From positions 1 through 30,639 of the forward strand of contig RPFO01001604.1 in the NCBI GenBank assembly GCA_009746045.1: DNA of 30,639 nt, read 5' to 3'. This DNA comes from Mesostigma viride (lineage: Eukaryota; Streptophyta; Mesostigmatophyceae; Mesostigmatales; Mesostigmataceae). A program made the translations under genes and the position numbers. Positions 7,643 to 16,425 of the stretch are shown here, in pieces (within the stretch, counting starts at the first letter, position 1; every line of letters begins with the position of its first letter). The notes under the pieces are model-generated. The model searched no databases and was not told the origin of the DNA. It saw only the letters and a program-made list of their open reading frames with translations.

Positions 7643-7878
7643 TAATGGGAATGGTCGCCCACTGTTCTTGTCACAGAAATGCTTTTGTTAATGCTGGCGA
7701 ACTTGGGACGGTCTTCCGTATTTCAACATTTCCTTGCCTTTAAAATTGATTGATGGGTAAATAATAATACTGAGCAAGCCTTCCATTTTATGTGTCTGTG
7801 GTCATACAATTTCGTTATTGTTTCAACCCTTGCAACGAGGTTTTTCTTGTCCCATGCATGTAAGTCTCAACCTTGGTG
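7643..7878. other. Spacer, nothing recognised
   Basis: This AT-leaning sequence lies between gene G and the plastid-derived fragment. I see no open frame or repeat of note. Confidence 0.4.
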
Positions 7879-8311
7879 TCATGGAACTGCTTGTCTTTGC
7901 ATATTACAACCCATTAATGCTCGGATTGCATCATCATGTTCCACCAAGGGAATAAATGAAGTAGCTATTGAAGCTTGCGTTGGAGAAATCCCCAAATAAT
8001 CGACTTCTTCTGCTTTACTACTAAATTCTGGTTTATATCGCACATGAACATAATTATTTTCAACACTAGAGTAACAAGAAAGTAATAAATATTCTGGGGC
8101 GAATTTAAATTGATCTTGTTGATGTGGAGGTATAAAAATAGGTATTTCACTTTTAATTACTTGATTTTTTTGTAATGTATAAAAAGGACAAGAAAACATA
8201 TTCATTTACTTTACTATGCGTAGCTAAAGATCCAATTAAACCGGTATTCGGCCCTTCTGGCGTTTGTATAGGACCATAATGACTAGGATGTATATCATGT
8301 AACGTGCGTGT
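7879..8311 (-). pseudogene. rpoB: Plastid rpoB fragment in nuclear DNA (NUPT)
   Basis: On the minus strand, [30 protein letters not shown] and, further on, [25 protein letters not shown] are hallmark segments of the plastid RNA polymerase beta subunit. They appear in the correct order and at about the expected spacing. The Arg-Ile/Met-Cys normally following HYG is missing, and the frame shifts near 8200, just after VNEY. Both ends stop abruptly within the gene and the DNA is more AT-rich than its surroundings. About 140 codons remain of a gene normally more than 1,000 codons long. It cannot be functional and is best explained as a nuclear insertion of plastid DNA. Confidence 0.85.
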
Positions 8312-8464
8312 TTGCAAGTTGGCCGTTGACACTCTACGACGGAGCCAATTTTCGGAAGAACCTGCCTCATTTATGAATGCATCGACTGTGTGCATAAATT
8401 GTGATCATTGAATTGAACAAAAAAATTCTCTTATTGCCCCAATCATGGCTATTCTCTTAATGCC

Positions 8465-8860
8465 CTATCATGGCTATTTGTTTGTGTATGTTTTGCCCAT
8501 GTTATTACATTAATGGCATGATGTTGTGGATTGCTCTATCTATGATGGTTGTTCGTTTGTGTATGCTTTGCCCATGTTGTTACAGTAATGGCATGATGTT
8601 GTGGATTGCTAGCTCAATCTATGATGGTTGTTCGTTTGTGTATGCTTTGCCCATGTTGTTACAGTAATGGCATAATGTTGTGGATTGCTAGCTCAATCTA
8701 TGATGGTTGTTCGTTTGTGTATGCTTTGCCCATGTTGTTACAGTAATGGCATGATTTTCTGGATTGTTAGCTCAATCTATGATGGTTGTTCGTTTGTGTA
8801 TGCTTTGCCCATGTTGTTACAGTAATGGCATGATTTTGTGGATTGCTCAACCTATGAGGG
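8465..8860. repeat. 79-bp tandem repeat, about five copies
   Basis: Units beginning GATGGTTGTTCG start at 8544, 8623, 8702 and 8781, exactly 79 bp apart. A shorter, diverged unit precedes them and a partial one follows. Each contains GCCCATGTTGTTACAG, which resembles a 3' splice acceptor. The array runs into TGTATGTTTTGCGCGCAG at 8890. Confidence 0.85.
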
Positions 8861-8890
8861 TTTGGTTGTTTGTGTATGTTTTGCGCGCAG

Positions 8891-8989
8891 ATCACAATGG
8901 ATTGCACCATCTGCCGCAGCAAGCGAAGCCCCCTTACTGGTTCCAAGATCTTATCCTGGATGCCAAGCAGGCTGGCGAAGGGTATCCCA
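8891..8989 (+). CDS. Possible first exon of the large gene (tentative)
   Basis: GCGCGCAG at 8883-8890 looks like an acceptor and CCA|GTACGT at 8987-8995 like a donor. The 99 bp between them is open in one frame (MDCTICRSKRSPLTGSKILS after ITM), is phase 0 at both ends, and has ACAATGG as start context. The MDCTIC beginning recalls the Cys-rich starts of the array genes. A competing frame (LHHLPQQAKPPYWFQDLILD) is also open. Evidence is limited to splice-like signals and phase agreement with the exon at 9535, so confidence is low. Confidence 0.25.
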
Positions 8990-9534
8990 GTACGTACTTT
9001 GAAACTTGATGCCGCAAAACAACTACAACTTCGTTTTAACCCTTTAGCCGTTTTGAGTGATATTTACAGCGGACATTACATTTTTGTTGCTACGGGATGA
9101 GAATTGAGCTTTGTAATGCTAGCAGGTGTCACAAACCAAACTGTCCGCTATTTGTAGTGGGCATTTATTGTTAGAGCTTGCAGCTGGGTCCCTGCTCCTC
9201 CACATGCAACCTTGGTGTTCATGAGCCCTTTACTAGCTTCCTTTCTGTCAGGGGGTGCTATATTTGGCACCCATAGGACATTGCAATATGACCAATGACA
9301 TGACCCCCAAGGTGGTGAATATATGTGTGTGCTTGTGTCCTATAATGGACCATAACTAACTATTAGGTTGGTTTGTGGACATTATCATGGAAAGTGACCA
9401 TTGCCCGGTTTTATAGCGGGCAGTTGGACACGGTTTTAAGGGTTGACCTATTAGCTTTGTCAGGTGTGTGTGCTGCACCGCACCGCTTGCTAACATATTC
9501 GGCGGATTTCTTCTTTGTCGTCTGCGTGTCACAG
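8990..9534. other. Non-coding stretch, possible intron
   Basis: No gene is recognised. A pyrimidine-rich tract (TTCTTCTTTGTCGTCTGCGTGTCACAG) ends at 9534 and would suit a 3' splice site for the exon that follows. Confidence 0.35.
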
Positions 9535-9834
9535 CGTGCTTGTACGCACAACCACCCGCGTTCCCCTCCGCCGGCGCCCCCGCCGCCGGGCTCTCCGCCG
9601 CCACCGGTGTTGCCCCCTCCCGCCGCCGGCCCTTCCGCGCCGTCGGAAGCTGCAGCGGCAGCACAGCAAATGCCCCCTCCCCCCGCACCATCGTCGGGGC
9701 AACAGGCGCGCGGCGCTCATGCAGCAAAGGCGGCGAAGGAGCGGAGGAAATCGGCGGCTTCTGGGTCATCGGGTTCCGATGCCGCGACGGCAGCAACTGG
9801 AAAAGCAACCCACCACACACTGCCAGCTGTCCGG
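9535..9834 (+). CDS. Large gene, early exon: proline-rich, basic linker
   Basis: This 300-bp segment lies between a CACAG acceptor and an AGCTGTCCGG|GTAGGT donor and is phase 0 at both ends. In the frame that joins the next exon it encodes a Pro-rich run (SPPPAPPPPGSPPPPVLPPP), an Ala/Gln stretch, and a basic Ser/Ala segment (AAKAAKERRKSAASGSSGSD) ending HTLPAVR. Spliced to 14654 it continues GRPSRPRTEEEREKWAYKIE without a frame change. The composition is that of a disordered N-terminal region. No domain is recognised. The boundaries rest on splice consensus and phase only; the 5' end of the gene is not fixed. Confidence 0.5.
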
Positions 9835-9873
9835 GTAGGTGTTACGCACAAGGATGTGATTTTCTTGCGCCAT

Positions 9874-12464
9874 CCTTGTCCTTGTCCTTGTCCTTGTCCT
9901 TGTCCTTGTCCTTGTCCTTGTCCTTGTCCTTGTCCTTGTCCTTGTCCTTGTCCTTGTCCTTGTCCTTGTCCTTGTCCTTGTCCTTGTCCTTGTCCTTGTC
10001 CTTGTCCTTGTCCTTGTCCTTGTCCTTGTCCTTGTCCTTGTCCTTGTCCTTGTCCTTGTCCTTGTCCTTGTCCTTGTCCTTGTCCTTGTCCTTGTCCTTG
10101 TCCTTGTCCTTGTCCTTGTCCTTGTCCTTGTCCTTGTCCTTGTCCTTGTCCTTGTCCTTGTCCTTGTCCTTGTCCTTGTCCTTGCCAGCCTTGTCCTTGT
10201 CCTTGTCCTTGTCCTTGTCCTTGTCCTTGTCCTTGTCCTTGTCCTTGTCCTTGTCCTTGTCCTTGTCCTTGTCCTTGTCCTTGTCCTTGTCCTTGTCCTT
10301 GTCCTTGTCCTTGTCCTTGTCCTTGTCCTTGTCCTTGTCCTTGTCCTTGTCCTTGTCCTTGTCCTTGTCCTTGTCCTTGTCCTTGTCCTTGTCCTTGTCC
10401 TTGTCCTTGTCCCCTTGTCCTTGTCCTTGTCCTTGTCCTTGTCCTTGTCCTTGTCCTTGTCCTTGTCCTTGTCCTTGTCCTTGTCCTTGTCCTTGTCCTT
10501 GTCCTTGTCCTTGTCCTTGTCCTTGTCCTTGTCCTTGTCCTTGTCCTTGTCCTTGTCCTTGTCCTTGTCCTTGTCCTTGTCCTTGTCCTTGTCCTTGTCC
10601 TTGTCCTTGTCCTTGTCCTTGTCCTTGTCCTTGTCCTTGTCCTTGTCCTTGTCCTTGTCCTTGTCCTTGTCCTTGTCCTTGTCCTTGTCCTTGTCCTTGT
10701 CCTTGTCCTTGTCCTTGTCCTTGTCCTTGTCCTTGTCCTTGTCCTTGTCCTTGTCCTTGTCCTTGTCCTTGTCCTTGTCCTTGTCCTTGTCCTTGTCCTT
10801 GTCCTTGTCCTTGTTGTCCTCGTCCTTGTCCTCGTCCTTGTCCTTGTCCTTGTCCTTGTCCTTGTCCTTGTCCTTGTCCTTGTCCTTGTCCTTGTCCTTG
10901 TCCTTGTCCTTGTCCTTGTCCTTGTCCTTGTCCTTGTCCTTGTCCTTGTCCTTGTCCTTGTCCTTGTCCTTGTCCTTGTCCTTGTCCTCGTCCTTGTCCT
11001 TGTCCTTGTCCTTGTCCTGTCCTTGTCCTTGTCCTTGTCCTTGTCCTTGTCCTTGTCCTTGTCCTTGTCCTTGTCCTTGTCCTTGTCCTTGTCCTTGTCC
11101 TTGTCCTTGCCAGCCTTGTCCTTGTCCTTGTCCTTGTCCTTGTCCTTGTCCTTGTCCTCGTCCTCGTCCTCGTCCTTGTCCTTGTCCTTGTCCTTGTCCT
11201 TGTCCTTGTCCTTGTCCTTGTCCTTGTCCTTGTCCTTGTCCTTGTCCTTGTCCTTGTCCTTGTCCTTGTCCTTGTCCTTGTCCTTGTCCTTGTCCTCGTC
11301 CTCGTCCTCGTCCTTGTCCTTGTCCTTGTCCTTGTCCTTGTCCTTGTCCTTGCCCTTGTCCTTGTCCTTGTCCTTGTCCTTGTCCTTGTCCTTGTCCTTG
11401 TCCTCGTCCTCGTCCTCGTCCTTGTCCTTGTCCTTGTCCTTGTCCTCGTCCTCGTCCTCGTCCTCGTCCTTGCCTTGCCTTGTCCTTGTCCTTGTCCTTG
11501 TCCTTGTCCTTGTCCTTGTCCTTGTCCTTGTCCTTGTCCTTGTCCTTGTCCTTGTCCTTGTCCTTGTCCTTGTCCTTGTCCTTGTCCTTGTCCTTGTCCA
11601 GCCTTGTCCTTGTCCTTGTCCTTGTCCTTGTCCTTGTCCTTGTCCTTGTCCTTGTCCTTGTCCTTGTCCTTGTCCTTGTCCTTGTCCTTGTCCTTGTCCT
11701 TGTCCTTGTCCTTGTCCTTGTCCTTGTCCTTGTCCTTGTCCTTGTCCTTGTCCTTGTCCTTGTCCTTGTCCTTGTCCTTGTCCTTGTCCTTGTCCTTGTC
11801 CTTGTCCTTGTCCTTGTCCTTGTCCTTGTCCTTGTCCTTGTCCTTGTCCTTGTCCTTGTCCTTGTCCTTGTCCTTGTCCTTGTCCTTGTCCTTGTCCTTG
11901 TCCTTGTCCTTGTCCTTGTCCTTGTCCTTGTCCTTGTCCTTGTCCTTGTCCTTGTCCTTGTCCTTGTCCTTGTCCTTGTCCTTGTCCTTGTCCTTGTCCT
12001 TGTCCTTGTCCTTGTCCTTGTCCTTGTCCTCGTCCTTGTCCTCGTCCTTGTCCTTGTCCTTGTCCTTGTCCTTGTCCTTGTCCTTGTCCTTGTCCTTGTC
12101 CTTGTCCTTGTCCTTGTCCTTGTCCTTGTGCCAGCACGTTGTCCTTGTCCTTGTCCTTGTCCTTGTCCTTGTCCTTGTCCTCGTCCTCGTCCTCGTCCTT
12201 GTCCTTGTCCTTGTCCTTGTCCTTGTCCTTGTCCTTGTCCTTGTCCTTGTCCTTGTCCTTGTCCTTGTCCTTGTCCTTGTCCTTGTCCTTGTCCTTGTCC
12301 TTGTCCTTGTCCTTGTCCTTGTCCTCGTCCTCGTCCTTGTCCTTGTCCTTGTCCTTGTCCTTGTCCTTGTCCTTGTCCTTGCCCTTGTCCTTGTCCTTGT
12401 CCTTGTCCTTGTCCTTGTCCTTGTCCTCGTCCTCGTCCTTGTCCTTGTCCTTGTCCTTGTCCTT

Positions 12465-12495
<31 letters not shown>

Positions 12496-12909
12496 GCCTT
12501 GTCGTTGGCCTTGTCCTTGTCCTTGTCCTTGTCCTTGTCCTTGTCCTTGTCCTTGTGCCAGCACGTTGTCCTTGTCCTTGTCCTTGTCCTTGTCCTTGTC
12601 CTTGTCCTCGTCCTCGTCCTCGTCCTTGTCCTTGTCCTTGTCCTTGTCCTTGTCCTTGTCCTTGTCCTTGTCCTTGCCCTTGTCCTTGTCCTTGTCCTTG
12701 TCCTTGTCCTTGTCCTTGTCCTTGTCCTTGTCCTTGTCCTTGTCCTTGTCCTTGTCCTCGTCCTCGTCCTCGTCCTTGTCCTTGTCCTTGTCCTTGTCCT
12801 TGTCCTTGTCCTTGTCCTTGTCCTTGCCCTTGTCCTTGTCCTTGTCCTTGTCCTTGTCCTTGTCCTTGTCCTCGTCCTCGTCCTCGTCCTTGTCCTTGTC
12901 CTTGTCCTT

Positions 12910-12940
<31 letters not shown>

Positions 12941-13889
12941 GCCTTGTCGTTGGCCTTGTCCTTGTCCTTGTCCTTGTCCTTGTCCTTGTCCTTGTCCTTG
13001 TCCTTGTCCTTGTCCTTGTCCTTGTCCTTGTCCTTGTCCTTGTCCTTGTCATTGTCATTGTCCTCGTCCTTGTCCTCGTCCTTGTCCTTGTCCTTGTCCT
13101 TGTCCTTGTCCTTGTCCTTGTCCTTGTCCTTGTCCTTGTCCTTGTCCTTGTCCTTGTCCTTGTCCTTGTCCTTGTCCTTGTGCCAGCACGTTGTCCTTGT
13201 CCTTGTCCTTGTCCTTGTCCTTGTCCTTGTGCTTGTCCTCGTCCTTGTCCTCGTCCTTGTCCTTGTCCTTGTCCTTGTCCTTGTCCTTTTCCTTGTCCTT
13301 GTCCTTGTCCTTGTCCTTGTCCTTGTCCTTGTCCTTGTCCTTGTCCTTGTCCTTGTCCTTGTCCTTGTCCTTGTCCTTGTCCTTGTCCTTGTCCTTGTCC
13401 TTATCCTCGTCCTTGTCCTCGTCCTTGTCCTTGTCCTTGTCCTTGTCCTTGTCCTCGTCCTCGTCCTCGTCCTTGTCCTTGTCCTTGTCCTTGTCCTTGT
13501 CCTCGTCCTCGTCCTTGTCCTTGTCCTTGTCCTTGTCCTTGTCCTTGTCCTTGTCCTTGTCCTTGTCCTTGTCCTTGTCCTTGTCCTTGTCCTTGTCCTT
13601 GTCCTTGCCCTTGCCCTTGTCCTTGTCCTTGTCCTTGTCCTTGTCCTTGTCCTTGTCCTTGTCCTTGTCCTTGTCCTTGTCCTTGTCCTTGTCCTTGTCC
13701 TTGTCCTTGTCCTTGTCCTTGTCCTTGTCCTTGTCCTTGTCCTTGTCCTTGTCCTTGTCCTTGTCCTTGCCCTTGTCCTTGTCCTTGTCCTCGTCCTTGT
13801 CCTTGTCCTTGTCCTTGTCCTCGTCCTTGTCCTTGTCCTTGTCCTTGTCCTTGTCCTTGTCCTTGTCCTTGTCCTTGTCCTTGTCCTTT
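9874..13889. repeat. CCTTGT hexanucleotide satellite, about 4 kb
   Basis: About 670 units of CCTTGT run almost without break. Interruptions are CCTCGT variants in runs of three to five, CCTTGCCAGCC near 10185 and 11108, and GTGCCAGCACGTTGTCC near 12128, 12555 and 13180. Blocks with the same order of variants recur at about 11106-11475, 12129-12510 and 12557-12955, so the array has a higher-order structure. The hexamer has no stop codon in any of six frames, which explains the enormous open frames on both strands; none should be read as a protein. Confidence 0.97.
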
Positions 13890-13893
13890 TCTT

Positions 13894-14606
13894 GCTTGAT
13901 TTTCTTGCGCCAACGGCCGTTGCAATTTGGAAATTAGGGTGTTATTTTTTTTTTGCCCAACGGCCGTCGGAACCTTGAAATTAGGGTGTGATTTTCATGC
14001 GCCAACGGCCGTTGGAACCCGTAAATTAGGGTGTGATTTTCATGCGCCAACGGCCGTCGGAACCTTAAAATTAGGGTGTGATTTTCATGCGCCAACGGCC
14101 GTTGGAACCTGGAAATTAGGGTGTTATTTTTCTGTCGCCAACGGCCGTTGGAACCTGGAAATGAAGGTGTCATTTTTCTCGCGCCAACGGCCGTTGGAAA
14201 CTGGAAATTAGGGTGTGATTTTCATGCGCCAACGGCCGTTGGAACCTGGAAAATAGGGTGTGATTTTTCTCGCGCCAACGGCCGTTGGAACCTGGAAAAT
14301 AGGGTGTCATTTTTCTCGCGCCAACGGCCGTTGGAACCTGGAAATTAGGGTGTGATTTTTCTGTCGCCAACGGCCGTTGGAACCTGGAAATTAGGGTGTG
14401 ATTTTCATGCGCCAACGGCCGTTGGAACCTGTAAATTAGGGTGTGATTTTCATGCGCCAACGGCCGTTGGAACCTGTAAATTAGGGTGTGATTTTCATGC
14501 GCCAACGGCCGTTGGAACCTGGAAATTAGGGTGTGATTTTCATGCGCCAACGGCCGTTGAAACCTGGAAATTAGGGTGTTATTTTTCCGGCGACGGCCGT
14601 TGGAAC
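13894..14606. repeat. 45/46-bp repeat array carrying the palindrome, about 15 copies
   Basis: Each unit is a GTGTGATTTTT-CGCG or CATGCG segment, CCAACGGCCGTTGG, and AACCTGGAAATTAGG. Palindromes start at 13910, 13957, 14002, 14047, 14092, 14138, 14184, 14229, 14275, 14321, 14367, 14412, 14457, 14502 and 14547, with a decayed one near 14590. The palindrome is the best-conserved part; changes are mostly in its last bases (GTCGG at 13957 and 14047). There are no unique spacers, so it is not a CRISPR array. Confidence 0.95.
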
Positions 14607-14653
14607 ATAGTACTGACCTTCCGGCTATCTGTATGTTTTTTGCATGTGATCAG

Positions 14654-15808
14654 GGGCGTCCGTCCAGGCCGAGAACGGAGGAAGAGCGGGAGAAGTGGGC
14701 TTACAAGATTGAACATAACTGTGCGGTGGCGCATCTCACAACATTTTTTGAGGACTGGCGCCAACGAGCACCGGGCACCGACTTATGGTCGGTTATTGTG
14801 AAGACCTTTGAGAGGAAGGGGCTGCTGACGACACGTGCTGGAAATGCGAAGCCCAGCATTTTGGACTCCTGGGAGCCAGCGCCGTCCTCTCAAGTGCACG
14901 ACAAGAATCTAACTGACACCATACAGGCGGCGTTTCATCTGCGGCAGAAGATACGCCTAGTTCCAGACGATGTCGACATCGTGGGGGGGTCCGCGATTGC
15001 GACTCAAGTACGGGCCCCCACGGAGAACTTGTGCCAACTCCCGGAACTCATGCGGCACCGGACGGTGACGGTGCGGAATTGTAGGGGGCTCGCGCCGTGG
15101 TTCGTGGGGGCCGGCACAAGTCTGACAAAAGCAAAATGTGCCGTGCCGATCTTCCGGTTTGCGTGGCAGGTGCTGGCAGACCGTGATCCAGGTCTCTACA
15201 ATTTATGGGTGCAGAGGAGTGAAAAGGTTCCTTACCACATTAAAATACTGACGGGGGACGACAGTGACCGTGCCGTGCAGAGGTTCGGATACTATCGTTC
15301 GCCAACGGCCGAGGAAGCCATGTCCATTCTCCGGACGGACTCCCTGAAGGACATGGCGGCCGCTTGCTCAGACGAGTTGATCACCATGGAGTTGGATCCG
15401 TCCGAGTGGTCAAATGAATCTGAGCGTGAGGCAGTAGTTGACCTGACGAAATCCGCGCTGGGGAGCTTGAACATCTCGGACCATGCCGGCCTTAAGGGTA
15501 AATTTCGAGACCAGACGCCTTGCGTGTTTGTGCAGTTTGCCGTGCTGGACGGCAACCACTACACACAGATGTTGAAGTCCGTGATTTTCGAGGGCTCTGA
15601 CGAGCAAGTGAGTACTGCGATAGCTGGCGAGATTGCGGGTAAACAAAAGGGCAAGTTCGTGGAGACAACCGACGAGGCGTTTGATTTGTGGAGGGGGTTG
15701 GTGAGGGACGCGGAGAAGTTCAAGTACACCAATCTGGACGTGCTCAAGGGCTGGGAGGTGGAGGGGGAAGCACTGATCCCGCCCATGAAGGACATGCGGA
15801 CGCAAAAG
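14654..15808 (+). CDS. Large gene, main exon: unrecognised 385-residue region
   Basis: The segment is open for exactly 385 codons between the acceptor GATCAG (ending 14653) and the donor AAAAG|GTAAAT (15809), phase 0 at both ends. The written frame is also open a little beyond on each side, to a stop at 15848-15850. The protein has a charged start (GRPSRPRTEEEREKWAYKIE), mixed alpha/beta-looking sequence (WSVIVKTFERKGLLTT, VPIFRFAWQVLADRDPGLYN), and a FAVLDGNHYTQMLK segment. The DGNH there loosely recalls ParB/Srx-like DGNHR motifs, but I cannot assign that fold with confidence. No transmembrane segment or signal peptide is seen. Codon use and intact length argue for a real gene. Function is unknown. 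Confidence 0.72.
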
Positions 15809-16425
15809 GTAAATATAACGGATCGGGTGTGGGAACGTTTTAGGCACTAGATGTTATTTTTCTTGCGCCAACGGCCGTTGGAACCTGGAAATTAGGGTGT
15901 GATTTTTCTTGCGCCAACGGCCGTTGGAACCTGGAAATTAGTGTGTGATTTTTCTTGCGCCAACGGCCGTTGGAACCTGGAAATTAGGGTGTCATTTTTC
16001 CTGCGCCAACGGCCGTTGGAACCTGGAAATTTGGTTGATATTTTTCTTGCGCCAACGGCCGTTGGAACCTGGAAATTCGGTCGACATTTTTCTTGCGCCA
16101 ACGGCCGTTGGAGCCTGGAAATTAGGGTGTGATTTTTCTTGCGCCAACGGCCGTTGGAACCTGGAAATTAGGGTGTGATTTTTCTTGCGCCAACGGCCGT
16201 TGGAACCTGGAAATTAGGGTGTGATTTTTCTTGCGCCAACGGCCGTTGGAACCTGGAAATTAGGGTGTGATTTTTCTTGCGCCAACGGCCGTTGGAAACT
16301 GGAAATTAGGGTGTGATTTTTGTTCGGGAACGGCCGATCTTCCAAAGTGTAAGGACAAAATGTCATGTCGTGTGTTGTATGACCGTTTTTTGTCTCAAAC
16401 ACTGATTCACATTTCATGCATGCAG
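15809..16425 (+). other. Putative 617-bp intron filled by palindrome repeats
   Basis: The donor is GTAAAT at 15809. The acceptor is TTTCATGCATGCAG ending at 16425, after a T-rich tract. Joining in phase 0 gives KDMRTQK then GREAHRRVALIGGG. A second GTAAGG at 16349 could be an alternative donor. Nearly all of the intron is the 46-bp repeat. Confidence 0.55.
15852..16340. repeat. 46-bp repeat array carrying the palindrome, 10 copies
   Basis: Perfect CCAACGGCCGTTGG starts at 15868, 15914, 15960, 16006, 16052, 16098, 16144, 16190, 16236 and 16282, a constant 46-bp period. A broken copy (GGAACGGCCGATC) ends the array near 16327. Units are more uniform than in the array at 13894-14606 and mostly carry TTTTTCTTGCG before the palindrome. 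Confidence 0.97.

Larger units (their letters stand above)
9835..14653 (+). other. Putative 4.8-kb intron made of satellite DNA
   Basis: The donor GTAGGT at 9835 and the acceptor TGTGATCAG at 14645-14653 join two frames in phase 0. The interior is a half-copy of the 46-bp repeat (9853-9873), the CCTTGT satellite (9874-13889) and about fifteen 46-bp repeats (13894-14606). No coding sequence is seen in it. Confidence 0.5.

Noticed and set aside
9373-13978. Open frames of about 900-1500 codons on both strands: (PC)n, (LV)n, (LS)n, (TR)n, (GQ)n, (DK)n
   Set aside because: CCTTGT has no stop in any frame, so long frames are automatic. All six are open at once and none shows codon bias.
13894-16340. 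CRISPR array suggested by regular 46-bp repeats
   Set aside because: The units are contiguous tandem repeats without unique spacers, there are no cas genes, and the context is a spliced eukaryotic gene.
13927-16417. Short frames such as APTAVGTWKLGCDF and RQRPLEPGN in both repeat arrays
   Set aside because: They are translations of the 46-bp repeat in successive frames and lie inside the proposed introns.
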